In this document: positions 1 to 11,600 of the stretch, in pieces
Layout of the letters: the number at the start of each line of letters is the position of its first letter
How positions within the stretch are numbered: the stretch's first letter is position 1
Assembly (NCBI GenBank): GCA_016169945.1
Contig: JADLSH010000020.1
Coordinates: forward strand, 434,001-498,000
Direction of reading: 5' to 3'
Source of the DNA: Trachythela sp. YZ-2020
Lineage: Eukaryota > Cnidaria > Anthozoa > Malacalcyonacea > Clavulariidae
DNA length: 64,000 nucleotides
Notes under the pieces: generated by a model
What the model saw: only the letters and a program-made list of their open reading frames with translations
Databases searched by the model: none
What the model was told of the DNA's origin: nothing
Translations under genes and position numbers: made by a program

Positions 1-1171
1 TTGCTTATAAAGAGGGAACCAATACCACCGATGCTCTGATTATGTGTTTGCATCATTGGCTCAAGTGGCTGGATGAAGGTGCAGACTCTGTTAGGGTAAT
101 ATCATTTGACTACAAGAAAGCGTTTGACTCGGTATCTCATAACATTATTTGTGAAAAATTGAAATCACTCGAAATCAACCCTTATGCTATAAACTGGATT
201 ATTAGTTTTCTGGCCAACAGAAAACAAAGAGTTGTTGTTGATGGCATAGAAACTGTTTATGTTGATATTAACAAAGGCGTACCGCAGGGTACGATTTTAG
301 GTCCCTTCCTATTTTCGTTGATGGTTAATGATATAAACCCATGGATGCGCAAAACAACCTATTGGTTAAATTTGCCGATGATATAACGACAAGTGCTCCA
401 GTAAAATCAGGATCGGATTCTGCTGAGGCTGAGGTGGAAAGCATTCAGAATTGGTCGGAAGCAAATCAAATGACATTAAATCTTTCTAAAACGTGGGAAA
501 TGGTTGTGCACGGTGGGTCTATGAAACCGTTACCGGCACCGATTGTAGGCATTGAACGAAAGAGCTGGTTGAAATTATTAGGTGTCACATTTCAGGAAAA
601 TCCACGTTGCTGGGATCTTCATATCGATGATCTTCTGTCGAAGGCTAGTGGGCGTATGTACATATTAAGAGTGTGTAGATGCTATGGTTACTCTGCAGAT
701 CAGCTAAGCAAATTATTCGACTCGCTAATCATGTCACTCTTTTACTATTGCATTAAAGTGTGGGGCTCTGCACTCCAAAAGAAATATTTGGATAGTATAG
801 ACAAGTTTTTCCGGCGGGCTTATCGTTATGGATATACGACAAAGAGTATTAAGATATTTGAAGTGATCGAGGAGAGAGACAGAAAATTATTTAGCAAAAT
901 CGTATCAAATCCAGAATATGCCCTACATGAATTGCTTCCTGTGTGTAAACAAAGGATTTTAAGACAAAGGGAACATAACTTTATTTTACCTCAAATTAAA
1001 ACGGAACGATTCAAACGATCCTTCATAAATAGATGTCTTTTTAACTATTTTTAACTTTCATATAATTAATTAGGATAGATAAATTTTTTAACTGTAATAA
1101 ATAGGAATTTGACATTTGTAAAGTTGCACGTCTGTTGTGACTCTTGACAATAAAGACTTTAATAATAATAA
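1..1171 (+). mobile_element. LINE (non-LTR retrotransposon), 3' end
   Basis: Carries the C-terminal half of a reverse transcriptase, a short 3' UTR with AATAAA near 1150, and a terminal (AAT)n tail at about 1160-1171. Sequence of an opposite-strand BEL/Pao element starts directly after the tail, so the LINE inserted into that element. The 5' part lies outside the window. The clade is probably jockey/CR1/L2-like from the RT motifs and the simple-repeat tail; the exact clade is inferred. Confidence 0.8.
3..1054 (+). pseudogene. LINE reverse transcriptase, C-terminal half, one frameshift
   Basis: This is the RNA-dependent DNA polymerase of a non-LTR retrotransposon. The frame is open from the window edge (the ATG at 42 is internal). 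Visible blocks in order are FDYKKAFDSVSH (motif A), KGVPQGTILGPFLF (motif B) and, in another frame, KFADDI (catalytic motif C), followed by the usual LNLSKT and thumb region, ending at a stop at 1052-1054. The frame changes at about 341-350, between motif B and the FADD box, so the copy cannot make an intact polymerase. The endonuclease half is outside the window. It lies antisense to the BEL/Pao coding region that follows. RT identity is certain; the family name is not. Confidence 0.85.
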
Positions 1172-2524
1172 TCCGTCATTGGTACTTTCTTCACATATTC
1201 CTTATTAACATAATTTTTGATTATCTCGCAGTAAGTGTTAGCAACTTTCGGTTTCTTCAGCAGCGATGTTTCAAGACTCTTTAGTCGTTTGAAGGCCATG
1301 TCAAAATTACTCTTGAATTCTGGCTCTCCCTCTTTCCAGGGTATCCCGATCTCATACCTTCCGTCCTTAAGCACTTGGGATGACTCTGCTCTTTTCACTG
1401 CCTTCATTTCGTCTTGGGTCATAGCACGGACACTCTCCTCCATGATTCCAATGGCTTCGAGTTCCCAGAACTTTCTTAAAAGATCATTTGTCTCCTCGGA
1501 GTCTGTCTGTTTTGTCCGGTAGGTACGGATTAGGTGGGCATGCGTATTACGTGGTAAAGGATTCTTCGACGTTGGACCAAAGCAAACCCATCCAAGTGGC
1601 GTTTGTCGAGCGATGGGATCTTTGGGGTGTCTTCCGGTGACTTCCCGCACGACTTTGTGAAAGACTGGATGATCGCTACCAAATAGAATATCGATCTGTC
1701 TTCGATTAGACACTCTATCAAATGGAATAGATTCCAAGTGCTTCCACTTTTCCTTTAGACTACTCCATTCCACAGCTGGTGTGTTGCAGGTGATATTATC
1801 AAGCACGTTAGCTTCCACAGGGGCCGAGAAATATCCATTTATGGAAGTCACTGAGCACTGAACGCGTTTCGATTGCTTCTTAATTTCTGTGCCGCCAGTC
1901 CCAGAGATAGTCAAAGTCTGTCCTTGACCATTTAGTTGAAGCTCCGCTGTAGCACTCTCAGTTATGTATGATCCAGTTGAGCAGGGATCAAGCATAACAT
2001 TTACTCTCAGTTTCTTTGCTCCATTTCCAATAACTGCAGGCAGAACCATAAGGGAAATACTCTCCACTCGACCAGTATTGTATGTCTTGGCCTTATCGCT
2101 TGAAACTTCTTCTTTGGTAACCATGGTGACTTGTTCTTTAGGATCATCAGGTATGATAGGATGCTTGTTTCTAGAGTTCAAATGGTCAGGATCGTGTAAA
2201 TAGCTACTGTGTCCATGACTCTCGCATCCGTCAACTCCACACTTTCTACTTCTTGGACAATTTGTGCTATGGTGTCCTGCCGCGAGACATCGAAAACAAC
2301 GTCCACTCTTACGAATAAGTTCCTTACGCTGCATCACTGTAAGTTTCTTGAACTCGGAGCAAACCCATGGCGGGTGATCAATCTTGCATTTCGATACAAT
2401 ACACCGTCTAACATCATCACTCGTGTTAAAGCCTCGTTGATGGCGTCGTTCTCCATCCTTTAGATTTTGTCTCTTGTCAACTTCCCCTGTTTCCTCTCTC
2501 GCTTCATCCATTATTTGAACTCTA
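1172..2524 (-). pseudogene. BEL/Pao zinc knuckle, protease and start of RT
   Basis: The minus-strand frame is open from about 2541 to 1159; its last codons read the LINE's AAT tail and are not native. From the N-terminus it shows a knuckle CFRCLAAGHHSTNC, a second Cys/His cluster, and then a retropepsin-like domain with VMLDPCSTGSYI, matching the DUF1758 peptidase of Pao-type elements; the usual D-S/T-G is altered to DPCSTGS. Further along, ILFGSDHPVF and QTPLGWVCFGP are typical of the linker before BEL/Pao reverse transcriptases. The frame stops just where the RT palm would begin because the LINE interrupts it. BEL/Pao identity is confident from the combination of DUF1758 features and the DUF1759 gag upstream. 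Confidence 0.8.
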
Positions 2525-2905
2525 ATGTCAATCAAATACATATATTGTATGTGTATATGTGTGTATATATATATATATGTATATGTATGTGTGTGTGTGT
2601 ATATGTATGTGTGTATATGTATGTATGTATGTATGTTTGTATGTATGTATGTATGTATGTATGTATGTATGTATGTATGTATGTATGTATGTATGTATGT
2701 ATGTACTTATTATAGATATAGCTAATTATTCGTTTTCATTATTTGTTGCTATATGACGTGACGTTGTATATTATTAATTGTATATATATATAAGTAAATT
2801 TTGTTAATGATTGTATCATGCAGGACCCCACTGAAAAACACACTAGTGATGTGGGTATCCTGGATAAATATAATTATAAATAAAAAAAAAATAAATAAAT
2901 AAATA
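2525..2905 (+). mobile_element. 5'-truncated LINE 3' end inserted in BEL/Pao gag-pol
   Basis: The insertion ends in an (ATAAA/AAAT)n tail at about 2880-2905 and contains GGACCCCACTGAAAAACAC followed by GTGGGTATCCTGG. The same words occur reverse-complemented at 45480-45525, at the 3' end of a minus-strand LINE RT fragment, so both are 3' ends of one LINE family. The words GACATTAG and TTCA lie on both sides of the insertion and may be a degraded target duplication; this is not certain. Confidence 0.6.
2600..2706. repeat. (TATG)n microsatellite
   Basis: A nearly perfect tetranucleotide array of about 20 units preceded by TA/TG-rich sequence, lying inside the small LINE insertion. It creates open frames in several phases that are not genes. 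Confidence 0.95.
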
Positions 2906-3712
2906 AATCCACTGAACTAATGTCTCGAAATCATCTTCTTTTTTCTGCTCATGTAGCCAGTACTTGTACTCTCTAACATATTCTTCTGGAAGCTTCTCCT
3001 TCACGGTGAGCCCAAGATGGTGACCTTTTATCTCTCCATCATAATCACTATCTTTCAGTGCAACAAGTATTCGGTCCAGGATTGCCATTAATTGTTCCAT
3101 GTCTTCCAGATTATGACGTCGTACTTTAGACAGTCCTCGAAGAGTTGCCAAATGAGTGAGGGTCTGCCGACGCTTTCCACCATACTTTTGCTTTAATTTT
3201 TCCTTAGCTTTCTCATATGCATAGCTCGAAAAACCAAGATCTTTAACGGTCTCCAATGCTTTTCCACGTAAGCAATTTTTCAGTCTCAGCATCTTTTCTT
3301 TCACAGACATATTCGTATCATCAACCACTGATGTAAACGCTGCATTCCAAGCTTCAAACTCAGTTTTGTCCTCACCAGAAAAGGTTGGAAGCTCTACCCC
3401 CTTGAGCTTGACATGAGAAGCTGGTCTAAATCTGACAGGTGCTGGTTGATATGATGCCATAGTTTCGGGGAAATCTTGGATGTTTACCTCGGGTAATATT
3501 GAAGCATCTTGTGCGTCTTTGCTTTGTGCTTCACTGGCTTTAGCTCTGGCTTCATTCAGAGAAGCTATCGAGCGTGCATCTTTAATTCTTTGGTTATTGA
3601 TTTCAAATAGCTTCGATTTTTTCTGTAGTTCTTGTTGCAATACTCGTTGTTCTTCGTTAAGTTGATCAAGTCTCTCCTTACCGTCTTCTGCTTCCCTTTG
3701 TCGAATCTCCAC
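2906..3712 (-). pseudogene. BEL/Pao gag region (DUF1759-like)
   Basis: This is the central gag-like part of the BEL/Pao element. It begins with a Lys/Glu/Gln-rich coiled coil (about residues 1-70), then has VELPTFSGEDKTEFEAWNAAF, the hallmark of the DUF1759 retrotransposon gag family, and KMLRLKNCLRGKALE, typical of the following helices. The frame runs into the LINE tail at 2905, so native coding stops around there. Upstream gag continues in other frames (3728-4260), so at least two frameshifts separate it from the initiator. Confidence 0.8.
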
Positions 3713-3727
3713 TACCGATTTTTGTGG

Positions 3728-4260
3728 TTACTTAGAGGGGGTCTTGTGGGATGACTTTGTCGAATGTAAAGATCTTTTACTTGAAGACATTTTACTTGAT
3801 GAGATTGCTGATATTTCTGATTCATTTTCACCATTGTTAAGTCGTTCTTCAATGTGGTCTTTGGCAGTTTTTACACAATCATCAACTAAATCCATAATGT
3901 CGGATAATTCTTTGGCTAAATTTTCTATAAGAATATCAGCGTCGGTTCCTTCTAAAGTCTCCTCGCTTAGTACAACAATCTCCTTTAAGGTATTGATAAT
4001 CTTTTCAATAATGTCACTCTCTGCTAATACCTTCTTCACTGCTCGCCTAATCTCAGTCTTAGCACTTGGGTGCCTGTAGTCAAAATGGCAACTTGATTCC
4101 TTGCTCTAGTTAGTCTCGATTTTGCAGCTTCCTTTCTACTTTTCAGGGTTAAATATCGTGTACTTGGCTCTTCTCTCACTTCGTCATCGATGTTTTGCTT
4201 ACTTGTTTCGCCGTCATTCTCCTGTAGGTCCGGTGGTTTTTTGCCATTTTCGTCAGCCAT
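3728..4260 (-). pseudogene. BEL/Pao gag N-terminus, frameshifted
   Basis: Two overlapping minus-strand frames (4260-4036 and 4039-3728) together give an acidic, Ser/Lys-rich start region. ATG at 4258-4260 is the likely gag initiator because it is the first in-frame start after the primer binding site. The frame changes at about 4038 and again near 3715 before the DUF1759 part. Nothing catalytic is expected here. Confidence 0.65.
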
Positions 4261-4340
4261 ATCTGATATCTCTCAAATATCCGTCGTCGTCGATGTCGCT
4301 TTAAAACACACGTACTGTACTTTTGTCTAATCCGGCTCGT

Positions 4341-4350
4341 CGAAGGACCA
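4341..4350 (-). promoter_or_regulatory. Primer binding site of the BEL/Pao element
   Basis: The minus strand reads TGGTCCTTCGACGAGCC immediately inside the candidate LTR end (two bases away). It begins with TGG, as tRNA 3'-end complements do, and its position between LTR and gag is right for a minus-strand primer site. Confidence 0.6.
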
Positions 4351-4352
4351 CT

Positions 4353-4451
4353 TGTTCTCGTCTAGAACTCGTCGATATACGTGTGATTTTATTTAACACA
4401 AAAATAGTCGAATCTTCGTCTTTTAACATGTATTTTTATACTCCCACAACA
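4353..4451 (-). repeat. Candidate 5' LTR of the BEL/Pao element (99 bp)
   Basis: On the minus strand this begins TGTTGTGGGAG, has a TATAAAAA box right after, an AATAAA signal in its second half, and ends GAACA two bases before the primer binding site. It therefore has TG...CA ends and the needed promoter and polyadenylation words. It is very short for an LTR and no second copy is in the window, so the 5' edge is inferred. Confidence 0.5.
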
Positions 4452-5513
4452 TAAGTCAATAATGTCACCAAACCACGCTGCCTTTTCGTTTCCGCGACCG
4501 CGTCGTCCCAGTCCCATCACACATGCCCAAGGGGGGAGGGGTAAATATTAACTTTAACAAATATATACATTCCAAAACATCTATGGTTAAATACAATCGC
4601 ACAATTTTATAGTAGCTGAAGGTCTTTACGGCTATTTTGATCGGTACTGCTAGCAGCAGTATGTTCGAGCACTTGTTCAAGTTGAATGGTGAAGTAATGC
4701 GAGCGAGCAACAAAATTTGTGTAATTTGCAACAATTGCCAACAACAACAGATTTCAACACAGTTTAATTTGAAATGTTTTGTACGAATGCTCCCTTATTT
4801 TTGTAACTTATGGGCGTACGTACATTCTTTATTGTTAACATGCGTTCAAATCAGCCAAGGGCGAAAATCCATCTCAAAAAGTGGGGGGGGGGGGGGGCAT
4901 GTAACACGTTTAACGTTTTCAGGACATTTCCGCATCATTTATAGACACTTCCCGACAAGAGCGTAACTTGGGTCAAAGCATTAGGGGTGTGAGTTCGTTT
5001 TGCCAGACGAAAGGGCGTGGTAAAGGAACCATGCCGCTAGCACGAGGGCACTAGCGGGTATGCGGGAATGCTCGCCCATTTGAAATCTTAGAGTCTCTGA
5101 AATGCCATTTCATGCACTTTGGAGGAAGACTTTACAGAATTCTGATGATCGTAACATGTCGTATAAACAAAAGTGGAAAAAAGTGGGGGGGGGGGATTAA
5201 TTACATATTGATCCCCCTCCGCCAAAAAGTGTGGGGGGGATTCGTCCCCCACATCCCTCCCAGCATTGACGCTCTTGAAATCAGCTGTTCTTGCAAGTTT
5301 CGTTGCTCGTATAAGACAAGTCGTATTTAATAATTCATTTTAAAATATTTACATAATTTATCGTGTATTTACATAAAGTTCCCATGTCAACGGACGCTTT
5401 GTATCTATAATTTTCTGTGTTTGGCAACACGGCGTTTTTTATTCATTTGCTTGAATGGGAATTGATAAAGCTGGTGTAATTTTAGATCGAGTAATTTATC
5501 ATAAAATTTTACA
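4452..5513. other. Intergenic, G-rich repeat fragments
   Basis: No gene is recognised. Contains poly-G tracts at 4883-4898 and 5185-5195 and C/G-rich blocks (5210-5275) resembling other G-rich repeats in the window (26784-27334, 61370-61770). The last 130 bases before 5514 are AT-rich and would hold the promoter and 5' UTR of the VWA gene if 5514 is the true start; no clear TATA box is seen. Confidence 0.4.
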
Positions 5514-5636
5514 ATGACTTTTCAAGGCGGACGAAATATATTTGGTCGCATCCCTGAGAACAATGTATATTTTCTTATCGACACGTCGGGGTCGATGTAT
5601 CATCAACTGGGATTTGTGAAGAGCCATCTCATTGAG
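5514..5636 (+). CDS. VWA gene exon 1 (MIDAS exon)
   Basis: Encodes 41 residues starting at ATG 5514. An in-frame TAA lies 12 bases upstream, so 5514 is the first possible Met unless an acceptor lies between. The sequence NNVYFLIDTSGSMYHQLGFV is the first beta strand and MIDAS loop of a VWA domain. Ends in phase 0 at GAG before GTATAG. Confidence 0.85.
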
Positions 5637-8600
5637 GTATAGTTTGAAGTTTTTACTAGCATATAATCTAGGTGTTTTAGAATAGGTATTTATATAAAGG
5701 TTTATATTTTCAGTTAAAGGGTTATATTATTAAACCAATATATTGCAATCTGCCCTATGTGCCCTGCTTTGTTAATTCGATCACTATAAGCCAAACATCG
5801 TATTCGTCATGGGCATACTCTAGGATATTATTGGGGGCTAACCACAAGTGCTACCTGACCATGTTTTCTAGAACTTTGTTACCATCACCCCATTAGCTGG
5901 CAATCCACCCAGATGCACCCTTCTATAGTATTTTACTCTGTCTAACATATGTCAGACGATTTTACTGTGAGGCATCACCATACGCCAAGATCATATGTAG
6001 TTCAAACCGATGATGGAAGAAAGTATTGTCGCAATCGACAGCATATGCGAGTTTGCCCAGCTCTTGGATCTGACAGCGACGACCAAACGGTAGCTCCATC
6101 AGTTGACAAACAAATGCCATCCCACGAGAATGCAGTTCCACCCTCCGTTGGTTCAGACCAAACCACCGCTTCATCAACCGTTAATCCAGATACCTTACCC
6201 TTACCAGAATTGTCCCCACCACCAAAACAACAGCCTGGGCCACCAATCAAGACCACAAGCCCATACGTCACCAGAAGTGGACGATTAGTGGTGAAACCCA
6301 AACGATTTGGGTGGTAAAGTTAGAAACATTATTTGACATTATTTCAGTTAATTTCCTATTCGAACTTTGCTTTATCTAGAACATTTAACATTTTGTCTTA
6401 GCAACTTGATAATTTTAATTTATTTAGAATTTAGGATATTATTAAAAAGGGGAAGATGTGACATAATTAGCATTAGCATACTCTGCCCACCCGGGTGAAT
6501 AGATTTGTAATCTATTTATGTTTGAATAATTAATATCTTCTTGTCTTGTTATTGTCAACCATCTTGGGTAAATGTCTTTATTTTACAAAGGGTACTGCCA
6601 GTTGCTGCATTTATGTCCAGTCCAGTTGGCAAACCTTCTATTATTTATATTCTGCAGATGATTTATATTAATCCGTAATGTGCCCTCTACTAATTATTAT
6701 ATACATTAGCTGGCTAATGCTGTAACAGACTGTTGACTAATAGATTTTGTCCCGCTTTGCTGACCTGTTCCAGGATTGCTTTGAGCCCCCCCCCCTACCC
6801 TTAGCTATTGTGGACCATTTAATGTCTGGTTAATTTGCTAGTAAAGTCTGAGTTTTTGTCCCAATTATTTAATGTTTGCAGATTCTATGGTAATTAAATC
6901 CCTATAACCCCATTCATTCAGGCCGGCCGGACAAAGTCATATTTGTTGACAGTCCCTATTCAAGGTCCCTGCTAATTCTGTCAAATCAAATTGGTTAGCT
7001 ATAGATGACTACCTGCATACCCATGTCTCTTGTTATAGTTGTTGAAATTGAGGCAAGGCACATTTGTTATTGGTCTATAGTGTTACTTCCAGTAGTGTAC
7101 TGAGCTGGAGGATGTATGGGGGTGTTACTGATCCCCATTTGTTTAAAAAATACTGTCTGTAAATTGGCCTTCCAGTCGGTTGAAACTATGGCATCGCCCC
7201 CATGTGGACTGGGGTGGACATGTCCCCCCCGGTTTTCTCCAAGATGGATTTTATAGTTTCTCCAAATTTGTGGAGAAAACATTAGAAGGACAGGGGATAA
7301 ATACAATATTGTCAATAATGTAGTGCAATTTAAATTAAGCCATTCGGTGGCGCCGTGGCCGGTGGGGCCAGGGGGGGCCATGGCCCCCCCTATCGTTGAG
7401 ACCCGTCAGAAAATTGGAAATTTGTTATGTTGTCGGAATCTTCGTGGTCAAGCATACCTGCATGTACGAGCGGGAATTTTACTTCTCTTCGTTGTTTGAC
7501 AATGTGAAACATGTTTGAATAAAAAAATATATAGATGAAATATCGGAAAATCGGACTCAGTTTACATTTTCCCAATATAAGTTTATAGAATAGTCAATAT
7601 TTAAGAGTTATATGCTTTATACGATTCCACACATATAACATTAGCATGGATTGCCGGGCTTTGCGCCTTTACGGCTAACCCCCCCTTGCCAAAAAATTGT
7701 GTTTGTCGGAAAAATGCTGCCCTTGGTCCCCTCTAAAACATGGGACCCACGACGTTTGTATTCCTCTCAAAATATTTTTGTATTCCTCTCAAAATATTTT
7801 TTGTATTCCTCTCAAAATATTTTTTTTTAAATTTTATAAGCTTTGTCACATCTTCAACATAAGCACATTACATACAAATAACGTCAATATACACAATTAC
7901 GTTACTTTACAAAATTGTGACTGGGTAATCACAACAGTTTTCGCCAATTACTGTGATCCCAAACTACATATATATATATAAACTTAAAACTTTGGACACT
8001 ACAGTTATGATTATACATCTAAAAAGTAGAGTCTCGAGCCTGATTACATTTAAGACAAATTGTTTTCCATGTCCTAGGGTCATCAATATCATAGTTAATT
8101 TGGAGAGCAGAATGGTAGTAGTTCAGTAACAGAATGATGGAACAGTGAAAATATGATGGAACAGTGAAAATATTCTCTTGATTTTTCAGACTTTTATCAT
8201 ATTTATCTCTTAATAAAAGTATAAACTTTGAAGTCCTGAAATATATTTTCTTTTGAGTATTGTATATACGACGTTTTGCGTCGTTCAGAATTTGTTACAC
8301 CTTAACCCAAAATGCAGGAAATGGCGCATTTCAGTGGGACTAATAATGTTTCAAAATTTCTCTGTGCCGGTGGAACAGGAAATATCCCCCCCAAAAATAT
8401 ATATATGCCCCCGCAGGCCAAATGTCCTAGGAATATGGTCCCCCATTCGGAAATTTGGCATCCTTTACAAATATACATCCATGTCCAAACGTACATTTTC
8501 AACTAATGCACGTACTGTGAGTTAGGCATAACAGAGATCGAAACTTACTATAAGATTAAAAAGCAACTTTCGTAGCTAAAAGTATTGGTTCGAACATGGT

Positions 8601-11600
8601 GTAGAAACGGAGTAAAACGTCATAGGAAAGTGGGCAATACCATACATTTTGTCAAGTTTGCTCATGAAGGCTAACCAATAAATCTCGAAAAAAATAATAT
8701 ATTCAGCGATTTGTACGCCGGTAACGCCGGTCATTACATGGGTCAGCTGCATGCCGTCAGCAAACCTGCGGTGTTTGGCAGAGTCATACTGGAAACATTC
8801 TTCTTAATTGAGACTGAGCCGAAATTTAAATCAAACAACTGCATATATTGCAGGAATCAAATCCAGGTCAGAGAATCGAATTGAAAGCCACATGCACTAA
8901 CCACTGCCCCAACAACAACCCTACCTCGCGGCTTCATTATAATTCCCTAAGGACTTTTACATACGGGATGAGCTAACAACTTTGCAATGACTATTAAATA
9001 AATGCATAATTCTATAATTCTGTGTGTTCTTAAATATTGCTAGGTTCTCACAAGGCGTGCTGTCCTCTCGCAAGACACCATGTTCAATATAATTCAGTTC
9101 AATGAAAACACGAACAGATGGGCAGAAAGACTCGTACAATGCAATACAGAAACAGTGAATGTTGCCGCTCGATGGATAAACAGCCTAACTTGCGGTACAT
9201 CAACCGACACTATGACTGCCCTTCTCCAGGCATTTAGCGATCCTGTCGTCGAAGCTGTCTATATGGTAACAGATGGACTACCTGATCAACGACCAGCAGT
9301 AATTCTAGAGAAATCGAGTTCAATGTCATGTAGGGTTCCAGTGCATTGTATTTACTTGAAAGGAACATATTCAGATCCAGCCGCATGTGAATTTCTCAGA
9401 AACCTTGCTGAGCAGACAAGCGGGTCGTTTCATATCGTAAAGTTGTCACAGTATCTTGGAAAAGTGGAGCAAATTCTTCCGATTTATAATTCAACTAGCC
9501 GACGTTATGAAGATGATGGTAAGTAATTCACACAGCAATATTGCAGCAAAAATTTGTAAATTTCAACATCTGAAATTTAACTGAAATGTATAGATCATTT
9601 AGCAACTAATGGATCGAGTTGCCTCAGGAGGGTAGCATTTTACGCATTATATGCATATACAGCGTTGATATAATATATTCCTTTTGAAACAGAAATGGTA
9701 TCAACAGAGGCCACGTAATACTATGTATAGATGCAGTGTTAATCGTCTTTCAGGTAACCCGCTCCCCACGGATATAGGCCCTCGCTCGGAAAGGCCCCTT
9801 TTTCAAAGGAAGAAATTTTTTTAAATCGTGAGCGTTTCTATTATAATCTCTTCCCCCTTCATAACAAAAAATACATGTGTATTGATTAGGGGTGTAGAAT
9901 GATCTATCACAAAGTCGGAGTGTCGCAAAATTTTACTAGTCGAATTTCCAGGGTCTCGAAGTCTCGTTTTTTCGCTAAAAACTGTCTCGGAGTCTCGAAT
10001 TTTTAAAACAATGGCAATCATTCCGCAAAAGAGCAACCCGGGCTCGCACAAGTATATCATTGTCTCTGCGGGGCTCGGATTTTAGCATTCGATATTAGAT
10101 TTATCAATTGAGGAGGAATTTCACATTTAGTTTACTGCGTTTCCTACTGTACTTGCTGCATTTCGGGAAATCAAGATCATCACAAGATCTTGAAAGAAAG
10201 TATATGCCAAGGTTGTATATGTAGTTTTAAGTTGTTGAAATCTTGGCAGGATCATTGCAAGATATTGAATGATCATAAGTGGGGGGTGTTAAGCGGGAGG
10301 TGTGCTAATCATCCTTACTTGCAGCTGCGAGCTGAGCTGAATTACGAAGGACGCAGCTCGAGGGGATTCGAAGGTTATTAAAATCGCCTCTGGCTGCCAC
10401 TGTATGACTCATGAATGCCTGATCAGGGAGCACAGCTGCGATCGAAGGGTTAGTTTTGAGGCTTATCCAAACCCACCCTGTCAAGTGTCAACATTCTCTG
10501 TGGGAGGAAACCGGAGTACCCGGAGAAAACCCACGACTTTCGGTAGAGTGTTGACTGACTCTGAGCGTTGAATGAGTCCGCAGCTAGCAAGAATCGAACC
10601 CACGATCTCAGAGGTGATGAAAGGCGCTTGCTCTGACGACTGCGCCACCGAAGTCCCGTAATCAAGCCTGTCAAGATGTAAAACTATCATGCTACGACCG
10701 TGGGGAAATATTGGTGAAATATTGACAGGAACATGGATAGATCTTGAAAGGTCATGGCAAAATCTTGGCAAGATTGGAACAAGATCATCGTATAATCAAT
10801 GCAAGATCTTGAAAGATTAGATATATTCACTGACCTATACTAAAGTATAGGTCAGTGGATATATTATAGATATTCTTAGCAATAATCAAATCATTGACAA
10901 CAACCATGCACAGCATGATATTTACCTAAACTTTATTTACGGAATTGAAAGAATGCGAAAAGATAAGCATAGAGATACGCCCGGGATGTGGTAAAGCCTG
11001 TCAAAGGGCGCAAACTCTCATTGGCTGATGAAATTGAATGTTCTCGTAACCAATCAGATATCTGATATCACTAATGCCGCGGTGTCAGTTACATATCGTC
11101 TATACTACATTTCCAAGCAAAATTTTTCGCGATGTTTATGTTTCAAAACGTTACGTTTTCTCTTTAATTACGTCACGTTTTTGACGTGTCAGGATTTAGT
11201 TTATTTAATACGATTAATCGATTGTTGACAGTGATTAATCGATTACGAAAATATCCCGATGGGAGTAGCTCTCAGAGAGATCATGGCAAGATCTTGAGAA
11301 AAATGTATACAAACTTTCATTTTACAATGTTCAAGATCTTGACAAGATATTAAGAAAATCTCGTCAGTGTTATCTGAGTGTCGAATCCATTCAAGGCTGG
11401 GGCGGATAACAGTTGCCGAGGTCTGAATAATTAACAGTTATTCTACGAACTCGAGTCGTATATGAGCTGATAGCCGACGCCAGGCGCGATAGCGCCGAGT
11501 CGGCTATCAGTCATATACGACGAGAGTGAGTAGAATAACTGTTTTATTATATACACAAGCTCTGGATATGAACAGAACATTTTGGCGTACTTTTTTCAAG

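Larger units (their letters stand above)
1172..4451 (-). mobile_element. BEL/Pao LTR retrotransposon, truncated
   Basis: Read on the minus strand from a candidate 99-bp LTR (4451 down to 4353) through a primer binding site, gag with a DUF1759-like region, zinc knuckles and a DUF1758-type protease, to the start of the RT, where the plus-strand LINE at 1-1171 cuts it off. A second insertion (2525-2905) splits gag from the protease. Two further frame breaks lie near 4038 and 3715. The element is dead and nested. RNase H, integrase and the 3' LTR are not visible. Confidence 0.8.
10180..11365. repeat. Dispersed array of the palindromic word CAAGATCTTG
   Basis: Copies and one-base variants of AAGATCTTG/GATCTTGAAAG recur at about 10185-10262, 10740-10815 and 11278-11350, in both orientations because the word is its own complement. 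They flank a SINE and a 400-bp dispersed repeat. Confidence 0.6.

Noticed and set aside
2467..2756. Overlapping Met/Tyr/Cys/Val repeat frames
   Set aside because: They are translations of the (TATG)n microsatellite in all three phases.
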